64,000 nucleotides of DNA from contig CM073891.1 of NCBI GenBank assembly GCA_037176705.1, forward strand, positions 46,626,571-46,690,570. Direction: 5' to 3'. Both the position numbers and the translations under genes were made by a program. This stretch comes from Molossus alvarezi (lineage: Eukaryota; Chordata; Mammalia; Chiroptera; Molossidae). The notes beneath the pieces were generated by a model that did no database searches, had not been told where the DNA came from, and saw nothing but the letters and a program-made list of their open reading frames with translations. Below are positions 1 through 10,997 of this stretch, one piece after another. How positions within the stretch are numbered: the first letter of the stretch is position 1; each line of letters starts with the position of its first letter.

Positions 1-900
1 AGAGGCAGGTTAGGCAGTAAAGGATGGGGCCATGGGAAAGAAAGACTGAGACACGTAGGCAGGTTTAAGATGACTTGGAGCTCAGCACACAGGCAGCACA
101 CCTCAACCCAGTAAATAGTAAATCTGGAGGTTTACTTGGACTCTAAAGATCTCAAAATAAAACTAAAATCAACATGGGAAATTGTGCCTCCAAGGGATGA
201 AATTCCCAGCCCCCATTTATAGAAATGCAAATTAGAAGCTCCTGGAAGGAGCGCAGGTCAATTACATAACAAAAAACCTGGAAAGGCTGGTTTCAGGCAA
301 GAGGGGAACAGCCACTGATTGTATAGTTCTTTTGTTTGGGACCCTGATGGGTTTACAAATACATTTTATTGACTGTTAGAGAATATAGTGCTGATGAGTC
401 TGATTTATTCCAACGAACATACCTACTGGTTTCTGGGAGCAAAGCAACAGGATTGCTGAATGAGTTCTGCTGCAAAACTATAGAGTGTGCATCTATTGCA
501 GAAAGCCAGGTTACCTTAAAAGGATTATAGAAAACCAAAATTAGACTTAGAAAAGAAACCAAAAGCAAGAATAGGGTTGATCCAAGGGTGTTTCCCTTCC
601 TCATCACTAACAGTCTGGGAGAAGTAGAAATTATCATAAAAGGGGAAGCGATTTAGGCCCCTATAGATACCTGGGGCTGCTTTATTTGTTCTTAACCACA
701 CCCAACTAAGATGGTTCTTCCCTGGTATTAAAGTCTCTGTGTTAGGAATATCTAATCAATGTCTGTTTTAATCAGAACTTGTACACTTCCAACTAAGGAA
801 TATTATGGGACAATATATATCTTTGCTAATCAAATCTGTCCCAGTTCACCTGATAAGGTAAGCTTTTCTAAATCAGTGATTCTCACATATACTTTTTCCA
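1..900. other. Unassigned AT-rich sequence
   Basis: No gene or confidently named repeat seen. Short open frames are not supported by start context, composition or any family resemblance. It may include an upstream part of the LTR-like segment that follows, but I could not find a TG start for it. Confidence 0.4.
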
Positions 901-904
901 GAAA

Positions 905-1235
905 GGTAATATGAATTTAGAGTTAGATAACCTAGGGCTAAACTCAGTCAGGCATGAAATACAAGCTTTAAAATGTATAAAAGTTGCTAAGGCGGAATTC
1001 CTTGAAAGGGCCAATCGGAGGCTAGCAAGGCATAGATCTACCCCCAGACCAAGGAGCCTCACTGGCAATGCTCTGGAGTACTCCCCCCCCCCCCCCCCCC
1101 CGCCCCGCCAACAGTGGGGAGTCTGTCTATCCTTCAAATAAACTTTGCCTTTGCTTGTCACTTTGTCCAAGAACTCATTCTTCGATTTTGTGAGACAACA
1201 AACCTGGATGTGATCACCACTGCTTGGTTTCACTA
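905..1235 (+). mobile_element. Decayed LTR-like segment (possible ERV1-type solo LTR remnant)
   Basis: A TATA-box-like tataaaa lies at 976-982. A polyadenylation signal aataaa follows at 1137-1142, and then a T/G-rich stretch (tttgcctttgcttgtc). The order TATA, about 160 bp, AATAAA, GT-rich is that of the U3-R-U5 part of a gammaretrovirus-like LTR. A 19-C homopolymer sits between the two signals. No internal viral gene, primer-binding site or partner LTR is visible, so if correct this is a solo or fragmentary LTR. It could also be a cellular polyadenylation region or chance. Confidence 0.45.
1083..1101. repeat. Poly-C homopolymer (19 C)
   Basis: Uninterrupted C run followed by gccccgcc. It creates a spurious poly-proline/poly-glycine frame. 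It is likely to be length-unstable and prone to sequencing error. Confidence 0.95.
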
Positions 1236-1259
1236 ATGTCACAACCCAAGATATTGAAA

Positions 1260-2000
1260 TAATGGTAATAATTTTAGGTGATCTTCAGGCTAATGGAATA
1301 AATTACTTAAGAAAATTAAACTGAGTGCTATCCAAATCATCCGATGCAGGACTACTTCAACTTCACATTTATTGTTGTTATTAGTTTTACTTAGGAGCTC
1401 TCCTAGAAAGTCATCAGCTTCAATATATTTAATAATATATGCTATTTTTAAACAACAAATAAAACCATATATGTATAAAAGATTGAAATAAATGTAAAGT
1501 CATTTATTTAGGCAATTAATGTTTCCTTTCTACCCTTTTTAAGAGTACATGTGAAATATCTAAAACGTGCAATAAAGAGGTATGTGGAATTAAAAATAGG
1601 TTTTTGAAGTGTATGTGTGTATATGTAAACATGTATGAGAGTGGGGGAGAGAGATATTGTGTGTTTAAGAGGATGATCATGAAGAAATAACTTAGTCTTT
1701 TCTACAAGTTTTATAGTAGAATATACTATTTCTTTTATAGGAACAACTGTGTTTGGAGAGTTCATTATTTTCTTTCTTCCTCCCTTAAATGTCATAGAAA
1801 TAGAAATTGTTGCAGCGAGACTTACTAGTGCTGACAACTATGGTCAAAACTGACCTTTACTTACTTGATTCATGGCATCTCAGCAAGGCTTTGTCATCCT
1901 TAACAGCAATGTATTCAGACAGATTCTCTAAAATAGGGCCCCAAAGCTTTATTTCATTGGAATATTATAACTGATTTCTCATACCTTGGTTCTTTGCTGA
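1260..2000. other. Unassigned AT-rich sequence
   Basis: No gene, RNA or recognisable repeat family found. The minus-strand frame of about 109 codons at 1508-1837 looks like chance: low-complexity composition and no domain. Confidence 0.5.
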
Positions 2001-2045
2001 GAGAAAGAGAGAGAGAGAGAATAAGAATAAAAATAAAAAATTTTA
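2001..2045. repeat. (GA)n followed by A-rich low-complexity tract
   Basis: gagaaagaga repeats pass into aataaaaataaaaaa. Possibly the worn-out tail of a retroelement; no body is recognisable next to it. Confidence 0.85.
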
Positions 2046-2206
2046 AAAAATATTTACGACTTTTTTTCTTGAATCTCTTAATTTAGATCAAAAGTATTTG
2101 TTTTTAAAAATTTTATTTGAAACATTAATTCATATCACAAATATTAAGCCTCTATTATGTTTTAAAGTCAAAATAGACAGTGAGAATGATTTTTTGGTCA
2201 GTGTGT

Positions 2207-2310
2207 AATGTAACCAACGTTCCCAGTTTGCCTAAGACTATCCTGCTTTTAAAACTGCAACACAAATATCCTGGGAAACTCCTTAGTCCAAGGTCAACTT
2301 GAAGTATAAC
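2207..2310. mobile_element. Decayed non-autonomous DNA transposon (MITE) fragment
   Basis: The half 'cccagtttgcctaagactatcctgc' is followed by an approximate inverted counterpart 'cctgggaaactccttagtccaagg'. Back-to-back CCCGGTTTGCCC/GGGACTG-like inverted arms are typical of an ancient mammalian MITE class. The better-preserved copy at 39281-39393 has the same arrangement. No TSD was recognised. Confidence 0.4.
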
Positions 2311-2454
2311 TATTTGTACATCTAACTTTAATAGTCACAACATAATTGTAGGAGAAAAGTGACTTCAAATAATCTGCTTTATACCATTGTACACTTTTTA
2401 GTTGTCCAAAATGGGCAACTCATTGGTTAATTTGGGTTACAGATGTGTTTGACT

Positions 2455-2860
2455 TGGTGTATTATTTATTGCCATGTAACACTTACCACCTTAAAACAGC
2501 ACACATTTATTGTTTCTTATTCTATGGGTCAGGAGTCTGGGCATAACTTAGACCTTTTGGACTGAAGGCCTCAGTTCCTTTCTTGAGTAGGTTGGAAGCC
2601 ATCCTCAGTTCCTTGCCAATGGGCCTCTCCAAGATGGCGATTTGTTTTAAAACAGTCAACTTAAGAGTGAGCCTATTAGCAAGACCACAGTCAACATTGT
2701 ATGTAACCTAAACACAGAAGTAATTTGCTATATTATATTTATTAAAAACAAGTCACTGTGTTCAATCTACACTCAAAGTTAGAAGGTAATGCAAGGACAT
2801 AAATAGCAGGGGGTAGGGACCAAAGGAGGCAATCTTAAAGTCGTCTGTCATACTTGACTT
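2455..2860 (+). repeat. Ancient interspersed repeat, family not named
   Basis: Contains 'ttaaaacagcacacatttat', 'tctatgggtcaggagtctgg', 'cctcagttccttgccaatgg' and 'gcaagaccacagtc'. I recognise this as a widespread old mammalian repeat consensus but cannot name the family. A second partial copy lies at about 34445-34740. A repeat-library search would settle the name. Confidence 0.55.
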
Positions 2861-2944
2861 TCAGAGTATTTAAGATAAGTTAGTTATATATAACTATACA
2901 TCAGTATATGGGATAACATTCTATGTGAATATAGAATGCTAGAA

Positions 2945-3280
2945 TAGCCCCCTTCCAGTCATCATCCTCTCTCCCAAAGTTAGTAATTTTTCTTAATTCT
3001 ACCACTATAGACTACTTTCTCTTCTTTTTGGCCTTCATGTGAGTGAGTGAGTGAGTGAAACCATACAATAAGTACTCTTTTGTGTCTGGCTTCTTTTATT
3101 CAATATTTTATCTTTGAAATTGATATACATTGCATATATATAATCAACTTATTTTTCCCATAATTATAGAGTACTTACTATATGAATGTATCAGAATTCA
3201 CTGATGTACTTTACTTTGTTTCAATTAAGGAATAAATGCTATAATGAATCATCATGCATTATAACCTTTTCTATCTCCAT
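2945..3280 (-). mobile_element. Old LINE-1 3'-end fragment
   Basis: 'ttttgtgtctggcttctttt ... aatattttatctttg' and the following AT-rich block match the reverse complement of old mammalian L1 3' ends (the 'aataagccagacaca' region). A (gtga)n stretch at about 3042-3058 interrupts it. No ORF remains. Confidence 0.55.
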
Positions 3281-3484
3281 TTTCATTTCTAACCCTTTCC
3301 CCCACTTTAATCTTTCTTTTCTTTTAGTCTTCCATATTCTCATAGTACTCTAGCCTTGGCTCAAAGAAAAAGATTCATATAAACTTATTTCCACAAGGTG
3401 TTCCTGATTTAAAGTTACTGTTGAGGATTTGCACTCTCTAAAATTAAAAAGGAACTTTTAAAATATTCTCTGTATTTTATTCAT

Positions 3485-3703
3485 TTTTTAATATTTTTGT
3501 ATTGATTTTAGAGAGAAGAAGGAAGAGGGAGAGAGAGAGAGAGAGAGAGAAATATAGATGAGAGAGAAACGTTAACATCAATCAGTTACCTCCTGCATGC
3601 TCCCTACTGGGGATCGAGCCCAAAACCCAGGCATGTGAATGGAACCAGTGACCTCTTGGTGTATGGGACGATACTCAAGCAACTGAGCCACACCGGCAGG
3701 GCT
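3485..3703 (-). mobile_element. VES SINE, near full length
   Basis: On the minus strand it starts 'agccctgccggtgtggctca' (3703 leftwards), has the B-box region and 'gcatgcaggaggtaactgat', then a (CT)n block (GAGA on the plus strand, 3530-3550), then the A-rich tail. VES elements are tRNA-derived, transcribed by Pol III and mobilised by L1. Older head variant (ggtgtggctcagttg). No clear TSD. Confidence 0.93.
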
Positions 3704-3709
3704 ACTCTC

Positions 3710-5390
3710 TGCATTTAAAAGAAGGCACCTCTGAGGTGAAAGTAATTTGGGTGGAGGGGGCTATTTAATAAAACACACCTGACAGAACACACTCATTTCA
3801 TCTAATATAAAGGTAGTTAGACTTTCATAATTATTATCATACATTAGTTACAGTTGAAAAATAATTTCTTTCACAGAATATCAATAGAACTATAATTTGA
3901 GGTGCTAATGTGTGTCCAATCTTTTACTATGTATTCTAAAGTAAGGTGTCCATTCTCCGAGTGGACTGAAATGGTGTTGAGGTAAAAAAGCAGAGATGCA
4001 CACGGGCATGTGCTTGAGCCACGGGCAGTGTTGAAGGAAAAATAGTAACTACAAGTTCAAGAGAGTTATTTTGAAGTTGTTCTAAAAATTTTAAGCCCTT
4101 TACTAAATTCCTCCAAAGCCTATTAGTATGTTGAAAATATTATAGGAACTTGAAAATTATTTCTCTGAGGAATACTGAACATGTTTCTTCAGTTCTCCCA
4201 TTTAGGATTTGTAATTCTGAGCAGGCCCGTTTGCACCAAATTCAGCATTTCTTTTTCGTGTTTGGGGAGCCATATCCACTTTCATCTTAAAACTCAGATG
4301 TACATGTGTGCTTATTTTCAAAAACACACACTGAATATTCAGCTATGGGTGTGGTAGCTTTCATGTTTGCACATTTGGAATTTCCCATGTGTTGAAATCC
4401 TTGCTTACTTTTAGCTTTGGAAGAAGATCAGATCTTCCGAATAATCTCATCAGCATGATGTGTCCTGAAATAGAGGGGCACTCCCCTAAAGTTATGTACC
4501 AGGAGGAAATTTCAACACTTTCACAATCTATCTTATTTCAAATAAACAAAAAAAAAAATGGAAAAGGTTCCTGCATAATAAATCCCTGCTGTGCTGGGCT
4601 GTGTTTTCATTCTAATTTCTTCACTAACCACAGCTTCACAGCTCGTGACCTTAAAACAGCAGGCATTCTTTATAAAAACATGGGCTTACTGTTAGGGTTG
4701 TGCTTTTTCTCATCCACAAACTCCCTGGTGCCTTGTTAACTATCCAAACATAAATGTTTTCAAACGACTTATGGAAAATGCAATTGTAAGATTTTTCTGG
4801 AACCATAAAAGGAATCTTTCTATTATAAAGTCAAATCTAAAATAGCAGTAAAGAGTAAGTTCTTATTCTAAGAATTGATTTGATACATTTCATTTTCTTC
4901 ACAGAAATAACAGTTTTGGTCGGGATATCGGGGTATTATTTAGTCATTTCTAATCATTGAAAAGAATGGCAAACCTTTCAGCTAAGATTTCTAAGTGACT
5001 TACCTGAAGCTAACAGGAGAATTTAAAGTGGATACTTGAACCTAGTATTTGTTCTGCCTTATTTCTGTATATAACTACTGTAGTTAAAAGTCATATACTT
5101 TAGGTCTTTATGTCAGAAATACCTCTAAATCTTTGACTTGCTGCACTTTCTGCTCATTCCAGTAGATATCGTTAATGTCTCTTGAGTTTGCTTGATCCTA
5201 TAGGAAAATAAAAAAATAAAATAAAAACAGCAACAACTCTGTCTTAGGTTATATCTTCTTACCTACATAAAATGAGATTCCCTTTAAAACCATGAATCTC
5301 CCCCATCTAGTTTCTCTCACTGAATAATTAGCCCAATAATAGAAAGAAGTTCATTCTCGAGTTTCAAATAAATCTCTTAAAATTTGTTGT
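3710..5390. other. Unassigned sequence, no gene seen
   Basis: About 1.7 kb of AT-rich DNA. A plus-strand frame of 116 codons at 4389-4739 contains an internal lysine/asparagine run from a poly-A tract and shows no domain. I regard it as chance. No repeat family recognised. Confidence 0.5.
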
Positions 5391-5397
5391 TTGTTTT

Positions 5398-5521
5398 TAT
5401 TTATTTAAGTCTTTTAATTCTCACCTGAGGATATTCTTCCACTGATATTTAGATGGAGTAGGAGGGGGAAAGGACAAGAGAGAGAGATATCAATGTGAGA
5501 GAGACGCATCCATTGGTTGTA
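5398..5521 (-). mobile_element. VES SINE, 5'-truncated (3' half only)
   Basis: Reads as a reverse-complement VES tail: 'aattctcacctgaggatatt', then the GAGA block 5490-5500, then 'gagagagacgcatccattgg', and stops before the tRNA-like head. The promoter boxes are missing. Confidence 0.85.
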
Positions 5522-5529
5522 ACAAATAC

Positions 5530-6368
5530 ACATTTTTTGTGTCCACTAAGGGAGAAAAAGCAAGCAAATGGCTTGAATTTTTGCACTTTCTTGTCCATTC
5601 TCTTCAATGTTTATAGATGATATATAGAAACATTTTTTTGATCTTCAGGATTCTTGGGATCTACCTTGCTAAAACCCCTCTGTGGGAGAATTGCACACCA
5701 TCCACCTTTAGAGACTACCTCTGCAAACATGCCCGCTTGTGTTAGTCTTCCCTTCTTTACGCCTTGCTGATTAGAGCAGAGTTGGACAGCAGGTATCCAA
5801 TCTTTTGGCTTAATGGAAACAGTCCACTTGCTTCTCCTGACAGTTTGGAATAAGGGCACAGGGATAATAATAGTATGGCTGCTTGTGCTGGAGCCTGGAG
5901 GAAGGTCACATATTAATGATCTTATTGATGATTATTTTTTCCCCATTGTGTTCCTATTGTTTGTATATCTGTAGTTCAGTACTTAAAGGAACTTTTGAAC
6001 TTACATATTATATCTTATGTTATTGTTTATTTCTACCTCCTTGCAGTATGAAAAAAAGCTCTTGAGGGTAGGTGCTAATAGATAGCATAGAATAGGTTAA
6101 ATGATTTTCTGTTTCTTGAAATGTATTTCTGTCCTCTCTTGTTCAGTTCCTTCCCCTCTTAGATGTATTACAATAACTTGAATCTTAATTCTGTTACATT
6201 TATTTATTATCCTTTCCAGATAACAAAGATCAATTTTAATTTTGAGCATGGTTTCTGCCAACCAATCCTCCTAGCTCAGTAATCCAAATGTGTATGATGT
6301 CTAATCTATCTTTGAGTAAAAATGAAACAGCCTCTGTGAAGCATTATTTATGTCCTCAGGTTGGGACA
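5530..6368. other. Unassigned sequence, no gene seen
   Basis: No supported gene or named repeat. Short frames on both strands (5611-5859 minus; 5883-6065 plus) have no domain or composition signal. Confidence 0.5.
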
Positions 6369-6504
6369 TTGATTTGTTGGTATTTACTTTTTGGTATGTC
6401 CCCACAGCTAATTGTATGCCAACCAAATAGTTTTATAGTTTAGATGCCTCTAAAAATCCAACTAAAGCATAAATAAAAGGTGTCATCTGACATCTCAGGT
6501 TAAT
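6369..6504 (+). repeat. Source copy of a 136-bp duplicated segment
   Basis: This segment recurs at 7592-7727 in the same orientation with one mismatch in 136 (G at 6430, A at 7653). Here it lies in ordinary AT-rich sequence and continues smoothly into both flanks. That marks it as the donor, with the copy inside a SINE as the acceptor. Confidence 0.9.
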
Positions 6505-6568
6505 ACTGCCTCATAGAAGACAAAAATATAAACAAACTGCATATTAAGAAAACTAATATAATAAAATT

Positions 6569-6587
6569 TCTCTCTCTCTCTCTCTCT
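6569..6587. repeat. (TC)n microsatellite
   Basis: Pure dinucleotide run of 19 bases, isolated; no SINE body is recognisable around it. Confidence 0.9.
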
Positions 6588-6744
6588 AGAGGTATCCTTT
6601 AAGATTATTTCAACAAATACTTAGTGGTAAAAAGTTTCATGTAAAAATGCAACATGGAAGTGAACTACTCGATCTGCAAAAATTTATATTATTCATAAAA
6701 CTTTTTTTCAAATTATTTTAAAAGTGTAATGAGTTCCAGAAAGT

Positions 6745-7330
6745 ACTAATTGTCTAACATTGGGCAAGTGCTATTACATGCTGTGGGCATACAGCAATTC
6801 AAACACAGACAATATACTGCCTGCCCTTTAGAACTTTACATCTTATTAAGAGAATAAAATAAAAATAAATATATAAATATGGTACTACGGTATTGACTCA
6901 GGAGCAAAGCGAAAGCAGAAATTAGGGTAATGCAGTGCCACAGTTTTAAATTGGGAGCTCAGGGTGGCCTCACAGAGAAGCAAGATTATGAAAAAGAAGT
7001 AGAGAGGTACCGTGTAAGTCTCTGGGGAAGAGCAATCTAAGACTGTGCGGTAAAGGCAAAGCAAGTCTTGAGTCCTGAGCATGGAGGGTTGGAGGGAGGG
7101 CTGGTGATGGGGTTGAGTAGGTAACAAGAAAACCACACAGGAGGCTGAGAGATAATGATGACTTGGAAGAAATTGTTAGCAGTGGAGGTGTTTGAGGTGG
7201 GTGTGGTCCTATTATGGATGTACGTTGTAGTTATACCTGACAGGATGTACTGAAAATTAGATGGAAGTTGTGAGAAAAAGAGGAATTCAGGATGATCAGA
7301 AATTTGGTAGAGAACCTGGATTATTGATCT
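6745..7330 (+). repeat. Probable ancient interspersed repeat, family not named
   Basis: The sequence runs 'catacagcaattcaaacaca', 'ctgcctgccctttagaactt', 'gaataaaataaaaataaata', then 'gaaattgttagcagtggagg' and 'gacaggatgtactgaaaatt'. The order matches a long, common old mammalian repeat consensus I remember but cannot name. Heavily diverged and no coding frame. Confidence 0.4.
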
Positions 7331-7492
7331 GTGTAAATGGTGCGTAACATAAAATTAAGATCTAGCTCCACGTATTTTTATTGTCTCATTAAATTTTTGG
7401 AAATTATGACTGAAGGTGTCAGAAAAAAAATTAATTAGATGAAATAACTTATTTGGCATTGTATGATTTTCCCTTATTACTCAGGGTATTTT

Positions 7493-7888
7493 TTTGTTGC
7501 TATTAATTCTCACACAAGGATATTTTTTCATTGATTTCCAAACAGAGTGGAAGTGGGGGGAGGAGGGAGACAGAGAGAGAGAGACATCGACTTGATTTGT
7601 TGGTATTTACTTTTTGGTATGTCCCCACAGCTAATTGTATGCCAACCAAATAATTTTATAGTTTAGATGCCTCTAAAAATCCAACTAAAGCATAAATAAA
7701 AGGTGTCATCTGACATCTCAGGTTAATGTGTGAGAGTGACACATCGACCAGCTGCCTCCCGCATGACCCTGACAGCAGCCAGGGGTCGAACCCAAAATCC
7801 AGACACGTGCCCTTGACAGGAAATCAAATCTGCAACCCTTCGGTCCATAGGCCGATGTTCTAACCACTGAGCCAAACTGGCCTGAGCT
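7493..7888 (-). mobile_element. VES SINE interrupted by a 136-bp insert
   Basis: Flanked by 14-bp TSDs (7479-7492 and 7889-7902, actcaggGtatttt / actcaggAtatttt, one mismatch). The tail is at 7493-7530, the GAGA block at 7571-7583, then the foreign segment 7592-7727. The SINE resumes at 7728 ('gtgtgagagtgacacatcga') and continues to the head at 7888. Because the TSD brackets the whole, the SINE landed first and the insert came later. Confidence 0.93.
7592..7727 (+). repeat. 136-bp templated duplication inside the VES SINE
   Basis: Copy of 6369-6504, same strand, one mismatch. It has no tail, no TSD and no transposon ends. Edges show short similarity to the acceptor (donor 'gacattgattt' against SINE 'gacatcga'; donor 'ttaat' against SINE 'aatgtgagag'). 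That fits replication template switching or microhomology-mediated repair rather than transposition. Confidence 0.9.
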
Positions 7889-8129
7889 ACTCAGGATATT
7901 TTAATATTAAAGTTGTTTTGTTTGTCTTTTCTTTCCTAATTTGAAATTTTGTTTCTTTTGCATTCATTTTTTAAAATTTCAATTGAAAATTTTTATTGTT
8001 CGAAACTATTTTTCCTAATTGCTTCCCCATTTCTGTGACTGCCTTAAGGCAAAATCTTTAAAATATGTCATTTAAGGTTAAACTACTCTGACCTTTGTGA
8101 TGTGGCTGGGGGTCCAAATTGAAACAATT

Positions 8130-8370
8130 AAATTTATTGATGAACATAATTGTACTTATTTCCTTTTATTATGGTATAATTGGCATATGAGATTTTATAC
8201 TTACATATGTATATAAAATTTCAGGGGTGTAAGATTATAATCGGACATTTGTAAGCACTTCATAGTGATCACCACTCAAGTTGAGTTACCATCCACTACA
8301 GTTGATCAGTTACAACTGATCCTCTTTACTGTACTTCTTTATAACATTTAATCCTTTTTTCACATCCATG
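8130..8370 (-). mobile_element. Old LINE-1 3' UTR fragment
   Basis: 'tggtataattggcatatgag', 'gggtgtaagattataatc', 'gtgatcaccactcaagttga' and 'gttaccatccactac' read as the complement of an old L1 3' end (compare the better copy at 18660-18970). No coding sequence. Confidence 0.55.
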
Positions 8371-8548
8371 GCTTATGGTAAATAAAGATTTCTCTAATTT
8401 AAAGACTAAAAACTTTAATCAAGATCAGTTAATGCACCCAAGATTATAAAGGTATTAAATTGCAAGATAGTGTGAAATTGTTGGCAGAGAAAACTTTCAA
8501 GTCTATGTTAATACACAAAACCCAAAGCATCCTCTTAACTATTTAGGT

Positions 8549-8807
8549 CAGCGATTTTCAATCTTTCTTATTTCAAGGCACACGTAAACTAATTACTAAA
8601 ATTGTGGAGCACACCAAAATATATATTTTTGCCAATTCAGCAAAAAATAGGTATAATTTTGATTCATTTATACAAGACAACTATTGTGTTGGCTGTTGTC
8701 AATTTATTATTTGACTATCTAAGGGAAAAGAGGTCTGTGCACCTGACTAAATAGTCAGGTATGGCATGTTTTGAAAATGTTTTCAGCAAGCAGGTTGAAA
8801 ATTGCTG
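8549..8807. mobile_element. Non-autonomous hAT-type DNA transposon (MITE), 259 bp
   Basis: Terminal inverted repeats: cagcgattttcaatc at the left and gttgaaaattgctg at the right, which pair with about one mismatch over 14 bases. Eight-base flanks atttaggt (8541-8548) and acttgggc (8808-8815) agree at 5 of 8 positions, all differences being transitions, as expected for an old 8-bp TSD of hAT elements. No transposase frame, so it was mobilised in trans. A near-palindrome cctgactaaatagtcagg lies at about 8742-8759. Confidence 0.78.
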
Positions 8808-9024
8808 ACTTGGGCAGTTATAGCCTTTCTCCCAGAGTGGAAAAGAAAAAAGCATAGTAACTTCAATTGACATATTATTTTAGTTTGTTGGAAGATGAAT
8901 AGCTACAGGTTTAGCATAATTACATTTTAGATATTGTCCCTAGATTGCTTTTACCAATTGCTATATAAATCATGTATTCTGTTGTCCGTCTTCCATTTCT
9001 GTTATGACTTACAACTTTGTTTAG

Positions 9025-9260
9025 TGAAAACAGTGCTAGACTTATAATCAGGGGACCCGGGCTCAGTTCCAATTCTACAATTTGCTGGTTTTGTGATCAT
9101 GGACAAGTGTTTTATATTCTTTGTCTCATTTCCTCATTAGTGAAATGGAAAAATTTAAATTAACCTGTTTCAAAGTGTGTTATGAGTATCAAATAAAATT
9201 ACGTGAAAGCCCTTAGAAAGTTAGAAAGCTCTATTATTTAGCTGTAAATATTATGACTTT
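9025..9260 (+). mobile_element. MIR SINE
   Basis: Typical MIR order: 'cagtgctagacttataatca', 'gacccgggctcagttccaat', 'tgtgatcatggacaagtg', then the core 'tcatttcctcattagtgaaa' and 'agtatcaaataaaattacgt'. An ancient mammalian tRNA-core SINE with deep divergence and no TSD. Confidence 0.85.
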
Positions 9261-9264
9261 ACAT

Positions 9265-10195
9265 TGAATCTTTCATTGGGACTTTAAAAAATCTATGGGT
9301 CTATATTAGCTTCTGATAGTTCCATCTTCTAGCACAAATACAGTATGCAACTTAAACCTGATTTCTTTTTCCAAGGTAGCAGTTTTTGGTTAGTTACTTT
9401 ACTTTACAAATGTTAAAGATCTTAGAAAAAACCTTTCTGCTTTAATGAGATTTGGCTCCCAGTTCTGTCTCAGAAAAAGATTTTCCCATGGAGAAATGAC
9501 ACCCCAAATAATTTCATTTTCTTCAGTCTTCACCTACCTGCAGCTTGTGCTATCTCTGTCCTTGGAGTCCTATCCAAGCTATTTGCTTTCATAGGTAGGT
9601 GGCTTTAGTGAATTGCTTTAGACCTTCAGATCACTTATTCCTAGCTTCTAAATGTAATCACCGATAAAGCAATTCTCACATTGTGTCAACATGCAGTGTA
9701 TGAAAATTAGCTGTGAAGTAGGAGGAAAAGATTTATTACTAACTAGAATCTACTAATTTTGGAAATCATTTTCTTCTGTTTTTCAAATAGATGAGCAAAG
9801 TTCCTATTTGCTCCCCTGAGTGGGAGAAAAAGTGGTTCACAAATATGATGTACAAATTATTTCATCTGCATATATGCATTGTGATGGAAAAATATGGATG
9901 ATCACTGGTTTAGAACAAATACTTTCTAAATTCTACTGCTAAAGTTTTCTGTAATTTGTAATTCAAAATTTTTAATTAAAAAATTTTAGATGTTTATTTA
10001 TGATGCACCCCAGGACAGTAAGGTATAAGTGCGATCTGAAGATTGGTCATAATGAAATGTGTATTAGAAGAGAGAAATCGTACCAGCTTGCTCCTTGCAG
10101 GCTGGGCAAATGCCAAGTATGGTCAGACATGAGAGCAGAGAATGGGAAGAGCTTGGCAAACAGGAATCTACCGGGCACATTCTTTTCTGTTGCAT
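9265..10195. other. Unassigned sequence, no gene seen
   Basis: No named repeat or supported coding region. The 65-codon plus frame at 10000-10197 has no recognisable domain. Confidence 0.5.
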
Positions 10196-10204
10196 AAAAG
10201 ACAC

Positions 10205-10880
10205 GTCTTCAGTCTCCCTCCTACCTATCTCCTAAATCTGTTCTAATTAGGCTTTCTCCCTCCTCCAGCACTTTACCAAAGTGATCTTGATGAGCAGACT
10301 AATGATTTCTATGTTGATAAATCCAGCAGTCAATTCTCAGTTCTCATCCTATTTGATCTATGAAACAGAATTTGATAAAGTGCTTGAATGTTTTTATTTA
10401 CCTGGCTTTAGTACACAGCACTGACCTGGTTTTCCTCCTTTTCCCCTTCCTCAGACTTTTGCTTTTCACCTCTTCTTTCCATTCACAGGATTCAGTCCTT
10501 GAAACAACTCTTTTCTATCATTAATCACTTATTAAGTAATCTCACCTAGTCTTGTGGATTTAAATATTATCTATAGGCTAATAAATCTCAGATATTTCCT
10601 GCTTAATCTCTCTTATGCATTCTGGGCTCAGATATCCAAGTGCTGACTTTTCACCTTCATGTAAATGTCTGGTAGATATCAGAAACTTATCACATCCCAA
10701 AACAAAAACAAATCTCTAGGCATTCCTCCCAAACTTGCTCCTCCTAAATTTTTTTCTTCATCTCAATAAATGGGAACTCTATTCTCTTGACTGCTTAAAT
10801 AAAAAACATTGACATTATTCTTTACCTTCTCTCTCTGGCACAGACTTTGCATTGGAAACCATAAAAGTTTGAACACGATA
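10205..10880 (+). mobile_element. LINE-2 (L2) ORF2 fragment, reverse-transcriptase region
   Basis: The string of landmarks follows the L2 coding strand: 'ttaccaaagtgatcttgatg', 'catcctatttgatctatgaa' then 'aatttgataaag' (degenerate FDTVDH region), 'tggttttcctcctt', 'aggattcagtccttgaaaca', 'attaagtaatctcacctagt', 'ataggctaataaatctcag', 'aaatgtctggtagatatcag', 'cccaaacttgctcctcctaa', 'atctcaataaatgggaactc'. Many frameshifts and stops, so dead. L2 is a long-extinct CR1-clade LINE that dates to early mammals. Confidence 0.75.
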
Positions 10881-10980
10881 GCATCTTCACACACTTACCA
10901 ACAAAGAATCACGTATCAGGTGAGAGAATCGTATACCAGGCAAGTTATTTTTTTTCCCTGTAAACATGTACATACTTAAA

Positions 10981-10997
10981 GAAAAAAAAAAAAAAAA
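10981..10997. repeat. Poly-A tract
   Basis: A-rich run without a recognisable retroelement body upstream. Confidence 0.85.

Noticed and set aside
1080..1141. Poly-proline protein from the C-rich stretch
   Set aside because: Produced by the 19-C homopolymer in a 76-codon frame within an LTR-like segment.
4389..4739. 116-codon plus-strand frame
   Set aside because: Contains a poly-A-coded lysine run, no domain; length is not exceptional for 64 kb of six-frame translation.
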